Shown piece after piece: positions 45,644-55,683 of a stretch of DNA of 64,000 nucleotides; the stretch's first letter is position 1, and every line of letters starts with the position of its first letter. Made by a program: the position numbers and the translations under genes. The notes below the pieces were generated by a model. That model made no database searches. It saw nothing but the letters and a program-made list of their open reading frames with translations, and was not told the origin of the DNA. The stretch covers positions 62,001 through 126,000 of the forward strand of contig NZ_MUXE01000005.1 in assembly GCF_003063245.1 (NCBI RefSeq). Reading direction: 5' to 3'. Origin of the DNA: Arcobacter caeni (GTDB lineage Bacteria; Campylobacterota; Campylobacteria; Campylobacterales; Arcobacteraceae).

Positions 45644-46270
45644 TTATTTAGAATATAACTCTACGATTAATCTCTCTTCAACAGGGATAACAACTTCTTC
45701 TCTAGCTGGGATTCTTGTGAAAATTCCAAATACTTTTTCTTTATCAACATTAACCCAATCAACCATTCCAGTTTGATTTGTTAATTCTAATGCTCTTACA
45801 ACTTGAGGATTAGTTTTTGATTTTTCTTTGATTTCGATTTTTTGTCCAGCTTTTACTAAAAATGAAGGAATATCAACTTTTTTTCCATCAACTAAAACAT
45901 GTCCATGTGTTGTAAATTGTCTAGCATTTGCTCTAGTTGTAGCAAATCCCATTCTAAATACAACATTATCTAATCTTTGTTCAATTAAAGTAATAAGGTT
46001 AGCCCCTGTATTACCTTCTCTTCTTGCTGCTTCAGTAAAGTATTTTCTAAATTGTTTTTCAGAAACACCATACATAAATTTAGCTTTTTGCTTTTCTCTT
46101 AATTGTAAACCATACTCAGAAATTTTAGCTCTTCTTTGTCCATGTTGTCCTGGAGCAAATGGTCTTTTTTCTAAAGCACTTTTACCTGATAATCTTCTCT
46201 CACCTTTAAGTCCAAGATCCGCATCAAGTCTTCTTTCGATTTTTTCTACTGGTCCTCTATATCTTGCCAT
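45644..46270 (-). CDS. rpsD: 30S ribosomal protein S4
   Basis: A 208-residue S4, a primary 16S rRNA binder and, in many bacteria, a translational repressor of the alpha operon. Seen are the N-terminal [25 protein letters not shown], and the S4 RNA-binding domain [19 protein letters not shown] with [13 protein letters not shown]. No zinc-binding cysteines are present, so this is the Zn-independent form. Confidence 0.98.
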   Translation of the reverse strand: MARYRGPVEKIERRLDADLGLKGERRLSGKSALEKRPFAPGQHGQRRAKISEYGLQLREKQKAKFMYGVSEKQFRKYFTEAARREGNTGANLITLIEQRLDNVVFRMGFATTRANARQFTTHGHVLVDGKKVDIPSFLVKAGQKIEIKEKSKTNPQVVRALELTNQTGMVDWVNVDKEKVFGIFTRIPAREEVVIPVEERLIVELYSK

Positions 46271-46280
46271 TATTTACTCC

Positions 46281-46673
46281 TTACACTCTTCTTCTTTTAG
46301 GAGGTCTACAACCATTATGTGGTAATGGTGTAACATCTTTTAACCAAGTAACTCTAACTCCGTCCATAGCGCCAACTGCTTTAACAGCTGTATCTCTACC
46401 TGAACCTGGTCCTTGGATTTTAATCCCAACATTTTTGATTCCGTGTTCCATTGCTTTTGCCATTGCATCTTCAACAGCTGCTTGCGCTGCAAATGGAGTT
46501 GATTTTTTAGAACCTTTAAATCCTAAGTTTCCAGCACTTGACCATGCGATTGCGTTTCCTGCATTATCTGTAACTGTAACCATTGTATTATTAAAACTTG
46601 CAGCAATATGTACGATACCGTCAGCAATATTTTTTCTTACAATTTTTTTTCTAGTAACTTTTCTTTTTGCCAT
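46281..46673 (-). CDS. rpsK: 30S ribosomal protein S11
   Basis: A 130-residue S11 of the platform. The core has [20 protein letters not shown] and the C-terminus [15 protein letters not shown] is the strongly conserved rRNA-binding tail. It lies ten bases from rpsM and ten from rpsD. Confidence 0.98.
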   Translation of the reverse strand: MAKRKVTRKKIVRKNIADGIVHIAASFNNTMVTVTDNAGNAIAWSSAGNLGFKGSKKSTPFAAQAAVEDAMAKAMEHGIKNVGIKIQGPGSGRDTAVKAVGAMDGVRVTWLKDVTPLPHNGCRPPKRRRV

Positions 46674-46683
46674 CTACAATCCC

Positions 46684-47052
46684 TTATTTAGTTGCTGCAC
46701 CAACAGTTTTCTTTTTACCTTTTCTTGTTCTAGCATTAGTTTTAGTCTTTTGCCCTCTACAAGGTAAACCTTTTCTATGTCTTAACCCTCTATATGAACC
46801 TAAATCCATTAAAGCTTTAATATCCATAGCAACTTTTTTTCTTAAATCACCCTCAACCATATAGTTGTCTTGGATTTCTTTTCTGATAATTGCCGCTTCA
46901 TCTTCTGTTAATTCAAAAGCTCTTTTATTGAAATCAATTCCAACAGCATTTAAAATTAATCTAGAATTATGTAATCCGATTCCGAAAATATACGTTAACG
47001 CATATTCCATTCTCTTTTTATTTGGTAAATCAACACCTGCGATTCTTGCCAT
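46684..47052 (-). CDS. rpsM: 30S ribosomal protein S13
   Basis: A 122-residue S13 of the subunit head, contacting P-site tRNA and intersubunit bridges. It begins [21 protein letters not shown], has the [20 protein letters not shown] block, and ends with a Lys-rich tail ([16 protein letters not shown]). It follows rpmJ by five bases. Confidence 0.98.
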   Translation of the reverse strand: MARIAGVDLPNKKRMEYALTYIFGIGLHNSRLILNAVGIDFNKRAFELTEDEAAIIRKEIQDNYMVEGDLRKKVAMDIKALMDLGSYRGLRHRKGLPCRGQKTKTNARTRKGKKKTVGAATK

Positions 47053-47057
47053 GTGTC

Positions 47058-47171
47058 TTATCCTTGTCTTTGTTTGTGTTTTTTAGTTTCGCAGATTACT
47101 CTAACGATTCCGCTTCTTTTGACAATTTTGCATTTGTCACACATTTTCTTTACTGAAGCTCTTACTTTCAT
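47058..47171 (-). CDS. rpmJ: 50S ribosomal protein L36
   Basis: A 37-residue L36 read directly from the minus strand: [14 protein letters not shown], then [19 protein letters not shown], ending QRQG and TAA. Cys11, Cys14, Cys27 and His32 form the zinc ribbon, so this is the C+ form. A GGAGACAGGC ribosome site precedes the ATG. It is the first gene of the alpha operon here; infA and secY are not upstream. Confidence 0.97.
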   Translation of the reverse strand: MKVRASVKKMCDKCKIVKRSGIVRVICETKKHKQRQG

Positions 47172-47266
47172 AAGCCTGTCTCCTCTTTCATTTGTGTTAT
47201 TGCCAATTAATCAACAGGAAAAAGCATTAGTAAATAAAAATATTTTACTTAAGCTTTAACCAACTC

Positions 47267-47292
47267 TTTATAAAATAAGAATATTTTATAAA
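47267..47292. promoter_or_regulatory. AT-only perfect inverted repeat between rpmJ and the HIT gene
   Basis: TTTATAAAATA (47267-47277) is the exact reverse complement of TATTTTATAAA (47282-47292), with a 4-base loop. It lies in the 259-base divergent gap, about 95 bases upstream of rpmJ, and each arm offers -10-like sequence (TATAAA) on either strand. It may be a regulator site or part of back-to-back promoters. The rest of the gap shows nothing I can name. Confidence 0.4.
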
Positions 47293-47430
47293 AACTTCTT
47301 CTGTGGTTGAAAAAATGGAGTTGGATTATAATTAATTTTTACTTAAAGCTAGTTGAATATAGTATAAGCATCTAATTTAATCCTAATTATTGTAATATTC
47401 TAGAAATTGCATTTATTAAAAGGATTAACT

Positions 47431-47793
47431 TTGTCTCTTATTTACAAAAATGATTTAATAAAAATTGAAATTGAAAGTTCAGAAATACCTTGGCTTAAAA
47501 TATTTACGATAGAAAATATAAAAGAATTTTCACAATGTAATAATGAAACTAAACAAGAAATATTTAAATACCTAGATATTATAGAAAAAGAAATGTTGAA
47601 TTATTTTAATCCTAAAAAGATAAATATTGCATCTTTTGGGAATTATGTTCCCCATGTACATTTTCATATAATGGCGAGATTTGAAGAAGATTCATATTTT
47701 CCAGAACCTATGTGGGGTAAAAAACAAAGAGAAGCTGATTTAAAATTACCCTCTTTTGATGAGTTTTATGAAAGTTTAAAAAAGAAGCTATAA
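47431..47793 (+). CDS. HIT-family nucleotide-binding protein
   Basis: About 120 residues from TTG at 47431, which has AAAAGGA six bases upstream (the ATG at 47407 would place that site inside the gene). The histidine triad is in YVPHVHFHIMARF, the nucleotide-phosphate-binding motif of the HIT superfamily. Relatives hydrolyse dinucleoside polyphosphates or AMP-amidates. The WGKKQREADLKLPSFDEF tail is typical of a proteobacterial HIT subgroup. Its substrate is unknown. Confidence 0.85.
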   Translation: MSLIYKNDLIKIEIESSEIPWLKIFTIENIKEFSQCNNETKQEIFKYLDIIEKEMLNYFNPKKINIASFGNYVPHVHFHIMARFEEDSYFPEPMWGKKQREADLKLPSFDEFYESLKKKL

Positions 47794-47805
47794 AAAGCTT
47801 CTTTT
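47780..47805. terminator. Bidirectional hairpin between the HIT and DHH genes
   Basis: AAAAGAAGCT pairs with AGCTTCTTTT around a 6-base loop that contains the HIT stop codon; the right arm overlaps the DHH stop. The A- and T-rich arm ends make a compact two-way terminator. Confidence 0.75.
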
Positions 47806-48742
47806 AACCATCTTTATTTATTTGTTTTATTAACTCTTCTAAAACACTTAAAGACTCTTTTACATCTATTTGACATCCACCTGCTGCTTCGTGACCACCA
47901 CCGCCATATTTAAGCATTAGTTCACCAACATTTGTTTTTGAAGTTTTATTTATTATTGATTTTCCAACACTAAAAGCCACTTTTTCTTTATCTTTTGCCC
48001 ACATTATATGTATTGAAATATTTTGTTTTGGATTCATGGCATAAATCATAAATCTATTTCCAGGATAAATTATTTCTTCATATCTATAATCTATTATTAA
48101 TATATTATCTTTTATTGTTGTTACTTTATTTAATTGTTCTTTAAATTCATTTTCATATTTAAAATATAATTCAACTCTTTCTTTTATATCAGGAAGTTCA
48201 AGTATTTGGTCAATATTATGTTTTGCACAATATTTAATTAAATCCATCATAAGCTGATAATTTGAGATTCTAAACTCTTTAAATCGTCCAAGTCCTGTTC
48301 TTGAATCCATTAAGAAACTCAACAATGCCCAAGCTCTTGGATTTAAAATATCATCTTCAATAAAATCAGCACTATCTGCTTTATTTGCTCCATTCATCAT
48401 ACTTGTAAAATATCCGGGAAATACACTATCACCATCATAATAATCATAAACAACTTGTGCAGCACTTGGTGCATCTGAATTTATTATGTGATTGTCTTTT
48501 TTTTCATTTCTTAATGTTTCAGAATAATGGTGATCAAAAGCTAAATAAACACCATTAACATAAGGAAGATTTGTAGTAATATCATTTGGAGTAACAGCTA
48601 TTTTTCCATCTTGCATATCTTTTGGATGAACAAATATAATCTCATCAATAATGTCTAAATATGTAAGTAAAGTTCCGCATACTAAACCATCCATATCACT
48701 TCTTGTGATTAATCTATATTTTTTATTCATATTATCATCCAA
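47804..48742 (-). CDS. DHH-family phosphoesterase
   Basis: A 308-312 residue DHH/DHHA1 phosphoesterase. The DHH part has TRSDMDGLVCGTLL and the namesake LAFDHHYSE; the C-terminal DHHA1 part has KYGGGGHEAAGGCQI. Such enzymes cleave phosphodiesters or polyphosphate (exopolyphosphatase, nanoRNase, cyclic dinucleotide hydrolases); which one is not clear. The frame opens with TTG at 48742, but an ATG at 48730 with GGA before it is an equally good start. Confidence 0.82.
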   Translation of the reverse strand: MDDNMNKKYRLITRSDMDGLVCGTLLTYLDIIDEIIFVHPKDMQDGKIAVTPNDITTNLPYVNGVYLAFDHHYSETLRNEKKDNHIINSDAPSAAQVVYDYYDGDSVFPGYFTSMMNGANKADSADFIEDDILNPRAWALLSFLMDSRTGLGRFKEFRISNYQLMMDLIKYCAKHNIDQILELPDIKERVELYFKYENEFKEQLNKVTTIKDNILIIDYRYEEIIYPGNRFMIYAMNPKQNISIHIMWAKDKEKVAFSVGKSIINKTSKTNVGELMLKYGGGGHEAAGGCQIDVKESLSVLEELIKQINKDG

Positions 48743-48811
48743 TTTTTTGGATTTATATTAGCATAGAAAAAGTTAATTGTATTTTAATAATTATTATTTT
48801 GTTAAAAAGAG

Positions 48812-48836
48812 ATAAAGGAAGCGATGCTTCCTTTAT
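48812..48836 (-). terminator. leuB terminator
   Basis: ATAAAGGAAGC pairs perfectly with GCTTCCTTTAT around a 3-base loop; on the minus strand it is followed by CTCTTTTT. Its 5' arm touches the leuB stop codon. Confidence 0.8.
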
Positions 48837-49903
48837 TATTTATTTATATATTTAGTGATTAAATCACCCATAGCAGTAGTATTTAAAACTTCTTTAGCAT
48901 CAAAAGAAGCTAAATCTTTTGTTCTATATCCATCTTTTAAAACAGCTTTTATTGAATCTTCAATTAAATCTGCTGCTTTAATTTCATTTAAAGAATATCT
49001 TAGCATCATAGCAGCACTTAAAATTGTTGCTATTGGATTTGCTATTCCCATTCCTGCTATATCAGGTGCTGATCCATGAATTGGTTCATAAATCGCTGTT
49101 TTATCTCCTGTTGAAGCTGATGGCAATAATCCAATTGAACCTACTACCATTGAAGCTGTATCAGAAAGAATATCTCCAAAGATATTTCCAGTTACAATAA
49201 CATCAAATTGTTTTGGGTTTCTTACAAGTTGCATAGCTGCATTATCAACATACATATGTGAAAGAGTTACATCTGGATAATCTTTTGATAATTCATTCAT
49301 AGTATCTCTCCAAAGTTGAGAAACTTCTAATACATTTGCTTTATCAACTGAACAAACTCTTTTATCTCTTTTTCTTGCTAATTCAAATGCTTGTTTACCA
49401 ATTCTTACAATTTCTGGTTTTGTATAAACCATTGTATTATAAGCTTTAAATCCATCATTTGCACGAGGTTGTCCAAAGTAAATTCCACCAATTAATTCTC
49501 TTACAACCATAATATCACAACCTTTGATTACCTCAGGTTTTAGTGTTGATGCATTAACTAATTCATCATAAACAATAGCAGGTCTAAGATTTGCATAAAC
49601 ACCCATCTCTTCTCTAAACTTTAAAAGTCCAGTTTCAGGTCTTAATTCTCTTGGAAGTGTATCCCATTTTTCTCCACCAATTGAACCAAATAAACAAGCA
49701 TCAGAATCTAAAACACCTGTTATTGTTTCTTGTGGAAGAGGAACACCTGTTGTATCAATAGCAATTCCACCCATTAAATATTCTTTATAACTTAAAGTAA
49801 AATCACATTTTTTAGAAACTGCATTTAATACTTTTATTGCTTCATCTACGATTTCTGGACCTATTCCATCACCTTTGATTACTGATATTTTGTAGTTGTT
49901 CAT
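48836..49903 (-). CDS. leuB: 3-isopropylmalate dehydrogenase
   Basis: A 355-residue NAD-dependent decarboxylating dehydrogenase of leucine synthesis. It starts [19 protein letters not shown]; the substrate-binding [13 protein letters not shown], the metal-site VDNAAMQLV with [10 protein letters not shown], and the NAD-binding [18 protein letters not shown] are all present. Its ATG shares a base with the leuD stop (TAATG), so the two are coupled. Confidence 0.97.
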   Translation of the reverse strand: MNNYKISVIKGDGIGPEIVDEAIKVLNAVSKKCDFTLSYKEYLMGGIAIDTTGVPLPQETITGVLDSDACLFGSIGGEKWDTLPRELRPETGLLKFREEMGVYANLRPAIVYDELVNASTLKPEVIKGCDIMVVRELIGGIYFGQPRANDGFKAYNTMVYTKPEIVRIGKQAFELARKRDKRVCSVDKANVLEVSQLWRDTMNELSKDYPDVTLSHMYVDNAAMQLVRNPKQFDVIVTGNIFGDILSDTASMVVGSIGLLPSASTGDKTAIYEPIHGSAPDIAGMGIANPIATILSAAMMLRYSLNEIKAADLIEDSIKAVLKDGYRTKDLASFDAKEVLNTTAMGDLITKYINK

Positions 49904-50406
49904 TATTTATCTCCTCTTCCCATTTCAGCTTTTGCATAATTTATTAATCCACCAGCAGCAATTAATTCTTGCATAAATGGAGGAATTGCAATAAAATCAT
50001 AAGTTTTATTTGTAGTATTATTAGTAATTTTTCCATTATCTAAATCAATAGAAATTTCTTCACCTTCTTTTATTTCCAAAGATTCTGGTAATTCAAAAAT
50101 TGGTAAACCCATATTAAAAGCATTTCTATAAAAAATTCTAGCAAATGATGGAGCAACAACGGCAGCCACTCCAGCAGCTTTTAGAGCAATAGGAGCGTGT
50201 TCTCTACTTGAACCACATCCAAAATTTTCACCCGCAACTATAATATCGCCTCTTTGTAACTTTTTAGGAAAGTCAGGATCTGCATCTTCCATAACATATT
50301 TTGCTAAATGTTCAGGATCTGAACTATTTAAATATCTCGCTGCAATAATAACATCTGTATCTATGTTAGCGCCAAAATTCCATACTTTTCCAGTAATTTT
50401 ATTCAT
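49903..50406 (-). CDS. leuD: 3-isopropylmalate dehydratase small subunit
   Basis: A 167-residue small subunit of isopropylmalate isomerase, which works with LeuC to isomerise 2- to 3-isopropylmalate. The swivel-domain motif [14 protein letters not shown] is visible, as is the N-terminal [13 protein letters not shown]. LeuC is not in the window. The start has an AAGGACA ribosome site and a nearby AT-rich promoter region. Confidence 0.95.
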   Translation of the reverse strand: MNKITGKVWNFGANIDTDVIIAARYLNSSDPEHLAKYVMEDADPDFPKKLQRGDIIVAGENFGCGSSREHAPIALKAAGVAAVVAPSFARIFYRNAFNMGLPIFELPESLEIKEGEEISIDLDNGKITNNTTNKTYDFIAIPPFMQELIAAGGLINYAKAEMGRGDK

Positions 50407-50540
50407 ATTATATGTCCTTGAATTTAATAAATTTTAAAATTCATTAAATAAATATTTTCAAAAAAAATGCATTTTAGCTAATTTTTTAGTAATTTTTGTT
50501 TAAATATTTCTTTTTTAATCAATTATTTAACTACTTTGGG

Positions 50541-50546
50541 TATAAT
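50541..50546 (+). promoter_or_regulatory. Likely -10 element for rpoD
   Basis: TATAAT in the context TTTGGGTATAATAT, resembling an extended -10. A GAGAGAGGA ribosome site follows at 50561-50569, 12 bases before the ATG. Confidence 0.65.
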
Positions 50547-50581
50547 ATCCAACCATCTTAGAGAGAGGATTCCCTAAAATC

Positions 50582-52468
50582 ATGAGTGTAAAAGATATAA
50601 ATAAAACTATTGAGCAATTAGTAAAAGAGTACAAAGAATCAGTACTTACTTACGAAAAAATCATTAAAATCTTTCCTAAAGCACCTTCTGGTCCAAACAT
50701 TAAAAAACTTTTAGCATTGATTCAGTTATATAATGTAACTGTAATTAGTTCTCAAGAACAAGCAAAAAGAATGAATGCTGAAGAAGCTAAAAAAAGAAAA
50801 GAATTAAGAGAAAAATTAATAGAAAATGAAGACGATGTATACGATTTATTGAAGAATAAAGAGTTACTTGAATGGTCAAGATCAGATTCTCCTGTTAGAA
50901 TGTATTTAAGAGAAATGGGACAAATTCCATTACTTACTAAAGAAGAAGAGATAGAAATCTCTAAAAGAATTGAAATGGGTGAAGATATTATTCTTGATGC
51001 TATTTGTTATGTACCTTACTTAATAGATTTCATTTTAGAATATAAAGAACCATTAGTAAATAGAGAAAGAAAAGTAAAAGAACTATTTAGAAATTTTGAT
51101 GATGATTCTGAAAATGAAAATGAAGAAGAAGAAATCGAAGACGAAATTATTGAAGAAGAAGATTCTGAATCTTCAAATGATGATGAAGATAGTGAAAAAA
51201 CTAGTGCTAAAAAGTTAAAAAAACTTGATAAAAGAGCGCAAACTATTATTGAAGCATTTAAAATATTAGAAAAAGCAAAAAAAGATTGGCTTAAATTTGC
51301 TGCAAAAGAAACTGCAAAATCAGATGATGAAACAGATCAAATGACTTTTAATTTAGCAGTTGCATTCAAAAAAAGAATTTTAAAAGAGGCTCTTTTAGAT
51401 CTAGGACCTACTTCTAAATTAATTACAGAAATTGTAAAAGCAATGGAAACAGCTTTAAAATCTGATACAGGTTTTGATGGTGAATTAAAAAGATTAGAGT
51501 ACAAATTACCTTTATTTAATGAAACTTTATTAAAAAATCATAAAAAGATTTTAGATAATATTGTGAATTTAACAAAAGCACAAATTACATCTATGGTTCC
51601 AGAAGCAACTATGGTTTCTTCTTATATGGAAATTAAAAAACTTTTCCAAACAAAAGAAGCTTCTAAAGGTGGATTTGACTTAGCACCTGAGGAATTAAAA
51701 GATGTTCTTGAACAAATTAAAAGAGGTAAACAAATAACTGATACTTCTAAAACAAGAATGGCAAAATCAAATCTTAGACTTGTTGTATCTATTGCAAAAA
51801 GATACACAAATAGAGGTTTACCATTCCTTGACTTAATTCAAGAAGGAAATATTGGTCTTATGAAGGCTGTTGATAAATTTGAGTATAAAAAAGGTTATAA
51901 ATTCTCTACTTATGCAACATGGTGGATTAGACAAGCAATTTCTAGAGCAATTGCCGATCAAGCAAGAACTATTAGAATTCCTATTCATATGATTGAAACT
52001 ATTAATAGAATCAATAAAATCATTAGAAAAGGTATTCAAGAAAATGGTAAAGAGCCTGATGTTGATGAAATCGCAAAAGAAGTTGGATTACCTGTTGATA
52101 AAGTTAAACAAGTAATTAAAATTACAAAAGAACCTGTATCTCTTGAAGCTCCTATTGGAAGCGACGATGATGGTAAATTTGGAGATTTTGTTCCTGATGA
52201 AAAAGCTCCAACACCTGTTGATAATATTATGAAAGAAGATTTACAAAATCAAATTGATCAAATACTAGGACAACTAAACGAAAGAGAACAAGCAGTTATT
52301 AGAATGAGATTTGGTCTTATGGAAGATGCAAGTGATAGAACACTAGAAGAGATTGGAAAAGAACTTTCTGTAACAAGAGAAAGAGTTAGACAAATCGAAT
52401 CAAGTGCTATTAAAAAACTTAAGCATCCAAAAGTAGGTAAAAATCTTAAAAATTATGTAGAAAGTTAA
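50582..52468 (+). CDS. rpoD: Primary sigma factor RpoD (sigma-70)
   Basis: A 628-residue housekeeping sigma factor. Region 1.1-like sequence (1-80) is followed by region 1.2 ([21 protein letters not shown], about 101-121), a strongly acidic non-conserved insert (about 172-205), and region 2 with [19 protein letters not shown] and [19 protein letters not shown] for -10 melting. Region 3 follows, and region 4 has [20 protein letters not shown], the -35 helix-turn-helix. All core-binding and promoter-recognition parts are intact. Confidence 0.97.
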   Translation: MSVKDINKTIEQLVKEYKESVLTYEKIIKIFPKAPSGPNIKKLLALIQLYNVTVISSQEQAKRMNAEEAKKRKELREKLIENEDDVYDLLKNKELLEWSRSDSPVRMYLREMGQIPLLTKEEEIEISKRIEMGEDIILDAICYVPYLIDFILEYKEPLVNRERKVKELFRNFDDDSENENEEEEIEDEIIEEEDSESSNDDEDSEKTSAKKLKKLDKRAQTIIEAFKILEKAKKDWLKFAAKETAKSDDETDQMTFNLAVAFKKRILKEALLDLGPTSKLITEIVKAMETALKSDTGFDGELKRLEYKLPLFNETLLKNHKKILDNIVNLTKAQITSMVPEATMVSSYMEIKKLFQTKEASKGGFDLAPEELKDVLEQIKRGKQITDTSKTRMAKSNLRLVVSIAKRYTNRGLPFLDLIQEGNIGLMKAVDKFEYKKGYKFSTYATWWIRQAISRAIADQARTIRIPIHMIETINRINKIIRKGIQENGKEPDVDEIAKEVGLPVDKVKQVIKITKEPVSLEAPIGSDDDGKFGDFVPDEKAPTPVDNIMKEDLQNQIDQILGQLNEREQAVIRMRFGLMEDASDRTLEEIGKELSVTRERVRQIESSAIKKLKHPKVGKNLKNYVES

Positions 52469-52472
52469 TTAA

Positions 52473-53153
52473 ATGAGTTTTTTTGAAGAGTGGGTCGAAT
52501 TAGATTTAAATCCTATTTTATCTTTTTCATCTAGCTCAAAAATAATTTATTCAAATTCAGAAGCTCAATTTTTGTTAAATAGAATTAAACAAAAAGAGCT
52601 TTTTGATTTAGCGTTAACATATGCTCCAAAAACTTTTGGAGCATTAACCTCTTATATTGATTTAACAATTAAAAACTATATATTTTACGCAATAACAGTT
52701 AGCTATGAGAATGAAGATGAAATTCATATGAAACTTTATAAAAGTGCTATGGTAAAAAAAGAATCTAAACTTAATATTAAAAACATCAATACAACAAATA
52801 TCTTTACTTTAGTTGATTTAGCGATTTCTACAAGCAAAATAAAAAATGAAATTAATTTCATAAAAAATTATGATCCGTCTATTCCTGAGTTTAAATTGGA
52901 TGCAAGTTCATTCATAAAGACATTAAATAGTGTTTTTGAAGTTTTTAAAAATAAAAATAATGTAACTTGCTCAATTTTATTAAAAATTGGAGAGTACATT
53001 AAAATTGATAACATAAAATATTCTTTAATAAGTGTTGAAATTGTAGCAAATGAAAAAAGTGATTTTTCATCATTAAATATAAGAGAGACTAATTCTTTTA
53101 TTCTAACTTATGATGATTCTAAAGTAACTATTGATTTACCTTTAATTCTTTAA
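52473..53153 (+). CDS. Unknown protein linked to rpoD, possibly a degenerate PAS-kinase remnant
   Basis: A 226-residue soluble protein starting four bases after rpoD. I recognise no family with confidence. The N-terminal ~70 residues (LSFSSSSKIIYSNSEAQFLL) look PAS-like. The C-terminal half (FKLDASSFIKTLNSVFEVF, ending YDDSKVTIDLPLIL) follows the layout of a histidine-kinase ATPase domain, including the I-x-LPL terminal strand, but lacks the N, G1 and G2 boxes and any H-box. The reading of it as a kinase-derived regulator is inference. Coupling to rpoD suggests a constant expression level or a role near transcription. Confidence 0.6.
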   Translation: MSFFEEWVELDLNPILSFSSSSKIIYSNSEAQFLLNRIKQKELFDLALTYAPKTFGALTSYIDLTIKNYIFYAITVSYENEDEIHMKLYKSAMVKKESKLNIKNINTTNIFTLVDLAISTSKIKNEINFIKNYDPSIPEFKLDASSFIKTLNSVFEVFKNKNNVTCSILLKIGEYIKIDNIKYSLISVEIVANEKSDFSSLNIRETNSFILTYDDSKVTIDLPLIL

Positions 53154-53154
53154 A

Positions 53155-53187
53155 TTTTCAAAGCTTTTTCTCAAGAAGCTTTGAAAA
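53155..53187. terminator. Long hairpin between converging genes 52473 and 53158
   Basis: TTTTCAAAGCTT pairs perfectly with AAGCTTTGAAAA (12 bp) around a 9-base loop. Most of it lies inside the last codons of the minus-strand gene. No clean T-run follows on either side, so it may slow polymerase or protect 3' ends rather than act as a standard terminator. Confidence 0.55.
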
Positions 53188-53709
53188 TAAAATTCCAATT
53201 GGAACTATTCCTAATCCTATAATAAATGCAATTGGTAAAAAAATCTTATTATTATTTAAAGCAAAAAAACCAAATATTAAGATTCCATAACCTAAAATTC
53301 TATAAATTGATAAAAATCCACTTGCTGAAAAAAGAGTATTTTTAAAAGAATTTCTTTTTATCTTTGATTTTTCATCATTTAAAATCTCTTTTATCTTTTC
53401 AGTAGTTAACTCATTTTCTGGTATCTCATCATATTGCGTATATAAATCATATGGATCATCTATTTCATCGATTTTATCTCTATCATTACCTTCATTTATT
53501 TGAGTTAAATCAAGATTTGACAATCTATTTTGGATATTTTTTCGATAAGATAAAAAAGAAGCAACAACAATAAATAAAGAAGATACAAAAGCAACTTGAG
53601 TATTTAATAGCCAAAATTTATTTTGAAAAAATAAAGAGTAAAAAATAATACAAAAGTCTAAAAGAATAAAGACCTTTGCAAATTTCAAAATTTCTGGATT
53701 AATCTTCAT
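53158..53709 (-). CDS. Membrane protein of unknown function next to AtpZ
   Basis: About 183 residues from an ATG at 53709 (MKINPEILKF); the frame is open further to 53820, but that part is inside the AtpZ/I gene and reads like a shadow. Two transmembrane helices near the N-terminus, a charged linker (NEGNDRDKIDEIDDPYDLY) and two helices near the C-terminus. I recognise no family. It overlaps the AtpZ/I gene by about 11 bases, so the two are probably coupled; an ATG run (53715, 53712, 53709) leaves the exact start open. Confidence 0.65.
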   Translation of the reverse strand: MKINPEILKFAKVFILLDFCIIFYSLFFQNKFWLLNTQVAFVSSLFIVVASFLSYRKNIQNRLSNLDLTQINEGNDRDKIDEIDDPYDLYTQYDEIPENELTTEKIKEILNDEKSKIKRNSFKNTLFSASGFLSIYRILGYGILIFGFFALNNNKIFLPIAFIIGLGIVPIGILFSKLLEKKL

Positions 53710-54013
53710 CATCATCTTTATCAAAAGATTTATCTCCATGTTTTGCTCTATAAGCATATCTTGGATCATTTTCCATACCCTCATACACTTTTTGAGCTCT
53801 TTTATACGCTCTATAAACATTTACAATTGCGGCTGCAATTCCCCATGCAATACCAAGCCATAAAGTCCATGTATATCCAGTTAATTGCTTTAAACCATAA
53901 CCAATACCAAAACCTATGATAATAGCAGCAACGATAGAAATACCTAAAGATAAACTATCAAGAGCAACTATTTTATCTTGGTGTTTTGGTTTATTTGTAT
54001 TGTTATCTTCCAT
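53699..54013 (-). CDS. AtpZ/AtpI-family protein
   Basis: A 104-residue protein with two transmembrane helices (about 23-40 and 48-68), the glycine-rich first helix IIIGFGIGYGLKQLTG and TWTLWLGIAWGIAAAI. This matches the AtpZ/AtpI family, small proteins that assist c-ring assembly or Mg/Ca supply of the F1F0 ATP synthase. The C-terminus is highly charged (DKSFDKDDDED). No other atp gene is adjacent. Confidence 0.8.
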   Translation of the reverse strand: MEDNNTNKPKHQDKIVALDSLSLGISIVAAIIIGFGIGYGLKQLTGYTWTLWLGIAWGIAAAIVNVYRAYKRAQKVYEGMENDPRYAYRAKHGDKSFDKDDDED

Positions 54014-54027
54014 TTAATAAACCAATT

Positions 54028-54345
54028 TTAATTTATAAAAGTACAACAATAATCTGTTATTTCTAATACTTTAATATCAAAACTACAATTTGCAGGAACT
54101 TCAAAAAATCCACCAGCATCAATAGTCTCCCAATTACTATCACCACAAGCTATTAATATTTCGACACGACCAGCAATAATTTCCATATGTTCTGCATCAT
54201 TTGTACCAAAAGTGTATTCTCCTGGCATCATAATTCCTAATGTTTTTTTAACACCATTTTCATCTATAAAACTTCTACTTGTAACATTTCCATCAAAATA
54301 GATATTTGCTTTTTTTGTTAATTCTACATTTTTAATTGTTGGCAT
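54028..54345 (-). CDS. ppnP: Pyrimidine/purine nucleoside phosphorylase PpnP
   Basis: A 105-residue single cupin (DUF1255) that phosphorolyses several nucleosides to base and ribose 1-phosphate. The features GIMMPGEYTFGTNDAEHMEI and GGFFEVPANCSFDIKV with the final TDYCCTFI match the family throughout, and length is typical. Located between hemL and the AtpZ/I gene on the same strand. Confidence 0.9.
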   Translation of the reverse strand: MPTIKNVELTKKANIYFDGNVTSRSFIDENGVKKTLGIMMPGEYTFGTNDAEHMEIIAGRVEILIACGDSNWETIDAGGFFEVPANCSFDIKVLEITDYCCTFIN

Positions 54346-54364
54346 TTTTTTATTTCCTTTTTAT

Positions 54365-55645
54365 TTATAAATTTTTCATAATTTGGTTAGCTGCATTAAT
54401 ACAAGCATCAATATCTTCATTTGTAATTTTTGTACAAATAAAGCCTGTTTCATATTGCGAACAAGCAAAATAAAACCCTTTTTTTAGCATTTCATGATGA
54501 AATGTTGCAAATCTTTTGAAATCACAAAAACCTACTTCTTTGAAATTTTTAGGTTCTTTTTCACAAAAAAAGAAACCAAACATACTTCCTCTTGTATTAA
54601 CTTGTAAAGGAATATTATTTTCATTTGCAACTCTTTTTAAACCATTTACAAGTCTTAAAGCTTTGACACTTAAATCATCATATATTTCTGGATTAGCTTT
54701 TAATTTTCGTAAACTAACTAATCCTGCAGCCATTGCAACTGGATTCCCACTTAAAGTTCCTGCTTGATAAACAGTTCCATCAGGACTTAAATATCCCATT
54801 ATTCTTTTATTTGAAGCAAAAGCACCAACAGGCATTCCAGCACCAATTACTTTTCCAAAAGTAATTATGTCAGCTTTTGTTTTTGAAATTCCACTTGCAC
54901 CTTTTAATGAAGCTCTAAAACCTGACATTACTTCATCAAAAATCAATAAAGCATTATTTGCATCACAAAGTTCTCTACAAGCTTTTAAAAACTCTTCATC
55001 TGCTGGAACTAAACCCATATTTCCAGCAATCGGTTCAATAATAATACAAGCAATATCGCTACTATCAGTAAAACATTTTTTTAAATTTTCAATATTATTA
55101 TATTCACACAATAATGTATGTTTTGTTAAATCAGCTGGAACTCCTGGACTACTTGGGCTTCCAAAAGTTGCCATTCCAGAACCTGCTTGAACTAAAAGTG
55201 AATCTGAGTGACCATGATAACAACCCTCAAATTTTACAATATCATTTTTTCCTGTAACTCCCCTTGCAAGTCTAATCGCACTCATTACAGCTTCAGTTCC
55301 AGAGCTTACAAATCTTACTTTATCAATATTTTCAAACATCTCAACAATTTCATTTGCTAGTTGTGTTTCAAGAACGGTAGGAGCTCCAAAAGATAAACCT
55401 TTTTTTGCTGTTTCAATTACTGCATTTTCAATATCTTTATCACAATGACCAAAAATAAGCGGTCCCCAACTTTGTACAAAATCTAAATACTTATTTCCAT
55501 CTATATCGAATAAATAAGCACCCTCACCTTTTTCTATAAAAGGTGGAGTTCCTCCAACACTTTTAAAAGCCCGAACAGGTGAATCAACTCCACCTGGAAT
55601 TACTTCACAAGCTTCTTCATAAGCTTTTATTGATTTATTAAACAT
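54365..55645 (-). CDS. hemL: Glutamate-1-semialdehyde 2,1-aminomutase
   Basis: A 426-residue PLP enzyme that makes 5-aminolevulinate in the C5 pathway to haem. It begins with the family's [16 protein letters not shown]; the PLP region has [17 protein letters not shown] and YHGHSDSLL, the Schiff-base Lys is in [16 protein letters not shown], and [16 protein letters not shown] follows. Length is normal. Divergent from the TonB-like gene, with about 50 bases between them. Confidence 0.97.
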   Translation of the reverse strand: MFNKSIKAYEEACEVIPGGVDSPVRAFKSVGGTPPFIEKGEGAYLFDIDGNKYLDFVQSWGPLIFGHCDKDIENAVIETAKKGLSFGAPTVLETQLANEIVEMFENIDKVRFVSSGTEAVMSAIRLARGVTGKNDIVKFEGCYHGHSDSLLVQAGSGMATFGSPSSPGVPADLTKHTLLCEYNNIENLKKCFTDSSDIACIIIEPIAGNMGLVPADEEFLKACRELCDANNALLIFDEVMSGFRASLKGASGISKTKADIITFGKVIGAGMPVGAFASNKRIMGYLSPDGTVYQAGTLSGNPVAMAAGLVSLRKLKANPEIYDDLSVKALRLVNGLKRVANENNIPLQVNTRGSMFGFFFCEKEPKNFKEVGFCDFKRFATFHHEMLKKGFYFACSQYETGFICTKITNEDIDACINAANQIMKNL

Positions 55646-55683
55646 TCTATATTCCTATTAATCATTTATTAGTGTAATTGTAC

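Noticed and set aside
45828-46864. Long plus-strand frames opposite rpsD, rpsK and rpsM
   Set aside because: Ribosomal proteins on the minus strand are unmistakable; the plus frames have no known domain or start signal.
53710-53820. N-terminal extension of the membrane protein gene up to 53820
   Set aside because: It would lie wholly inside the AtpZ/I gene and reads as Met/Lys-rich shadow sequence; ATG codons at 53709-53715 give a natural N-terminus.
54516-55190. Plus-strand frames opposite hemL
   Set aside because: Antisense shadows of a complete, well-conserved enzyme gene.
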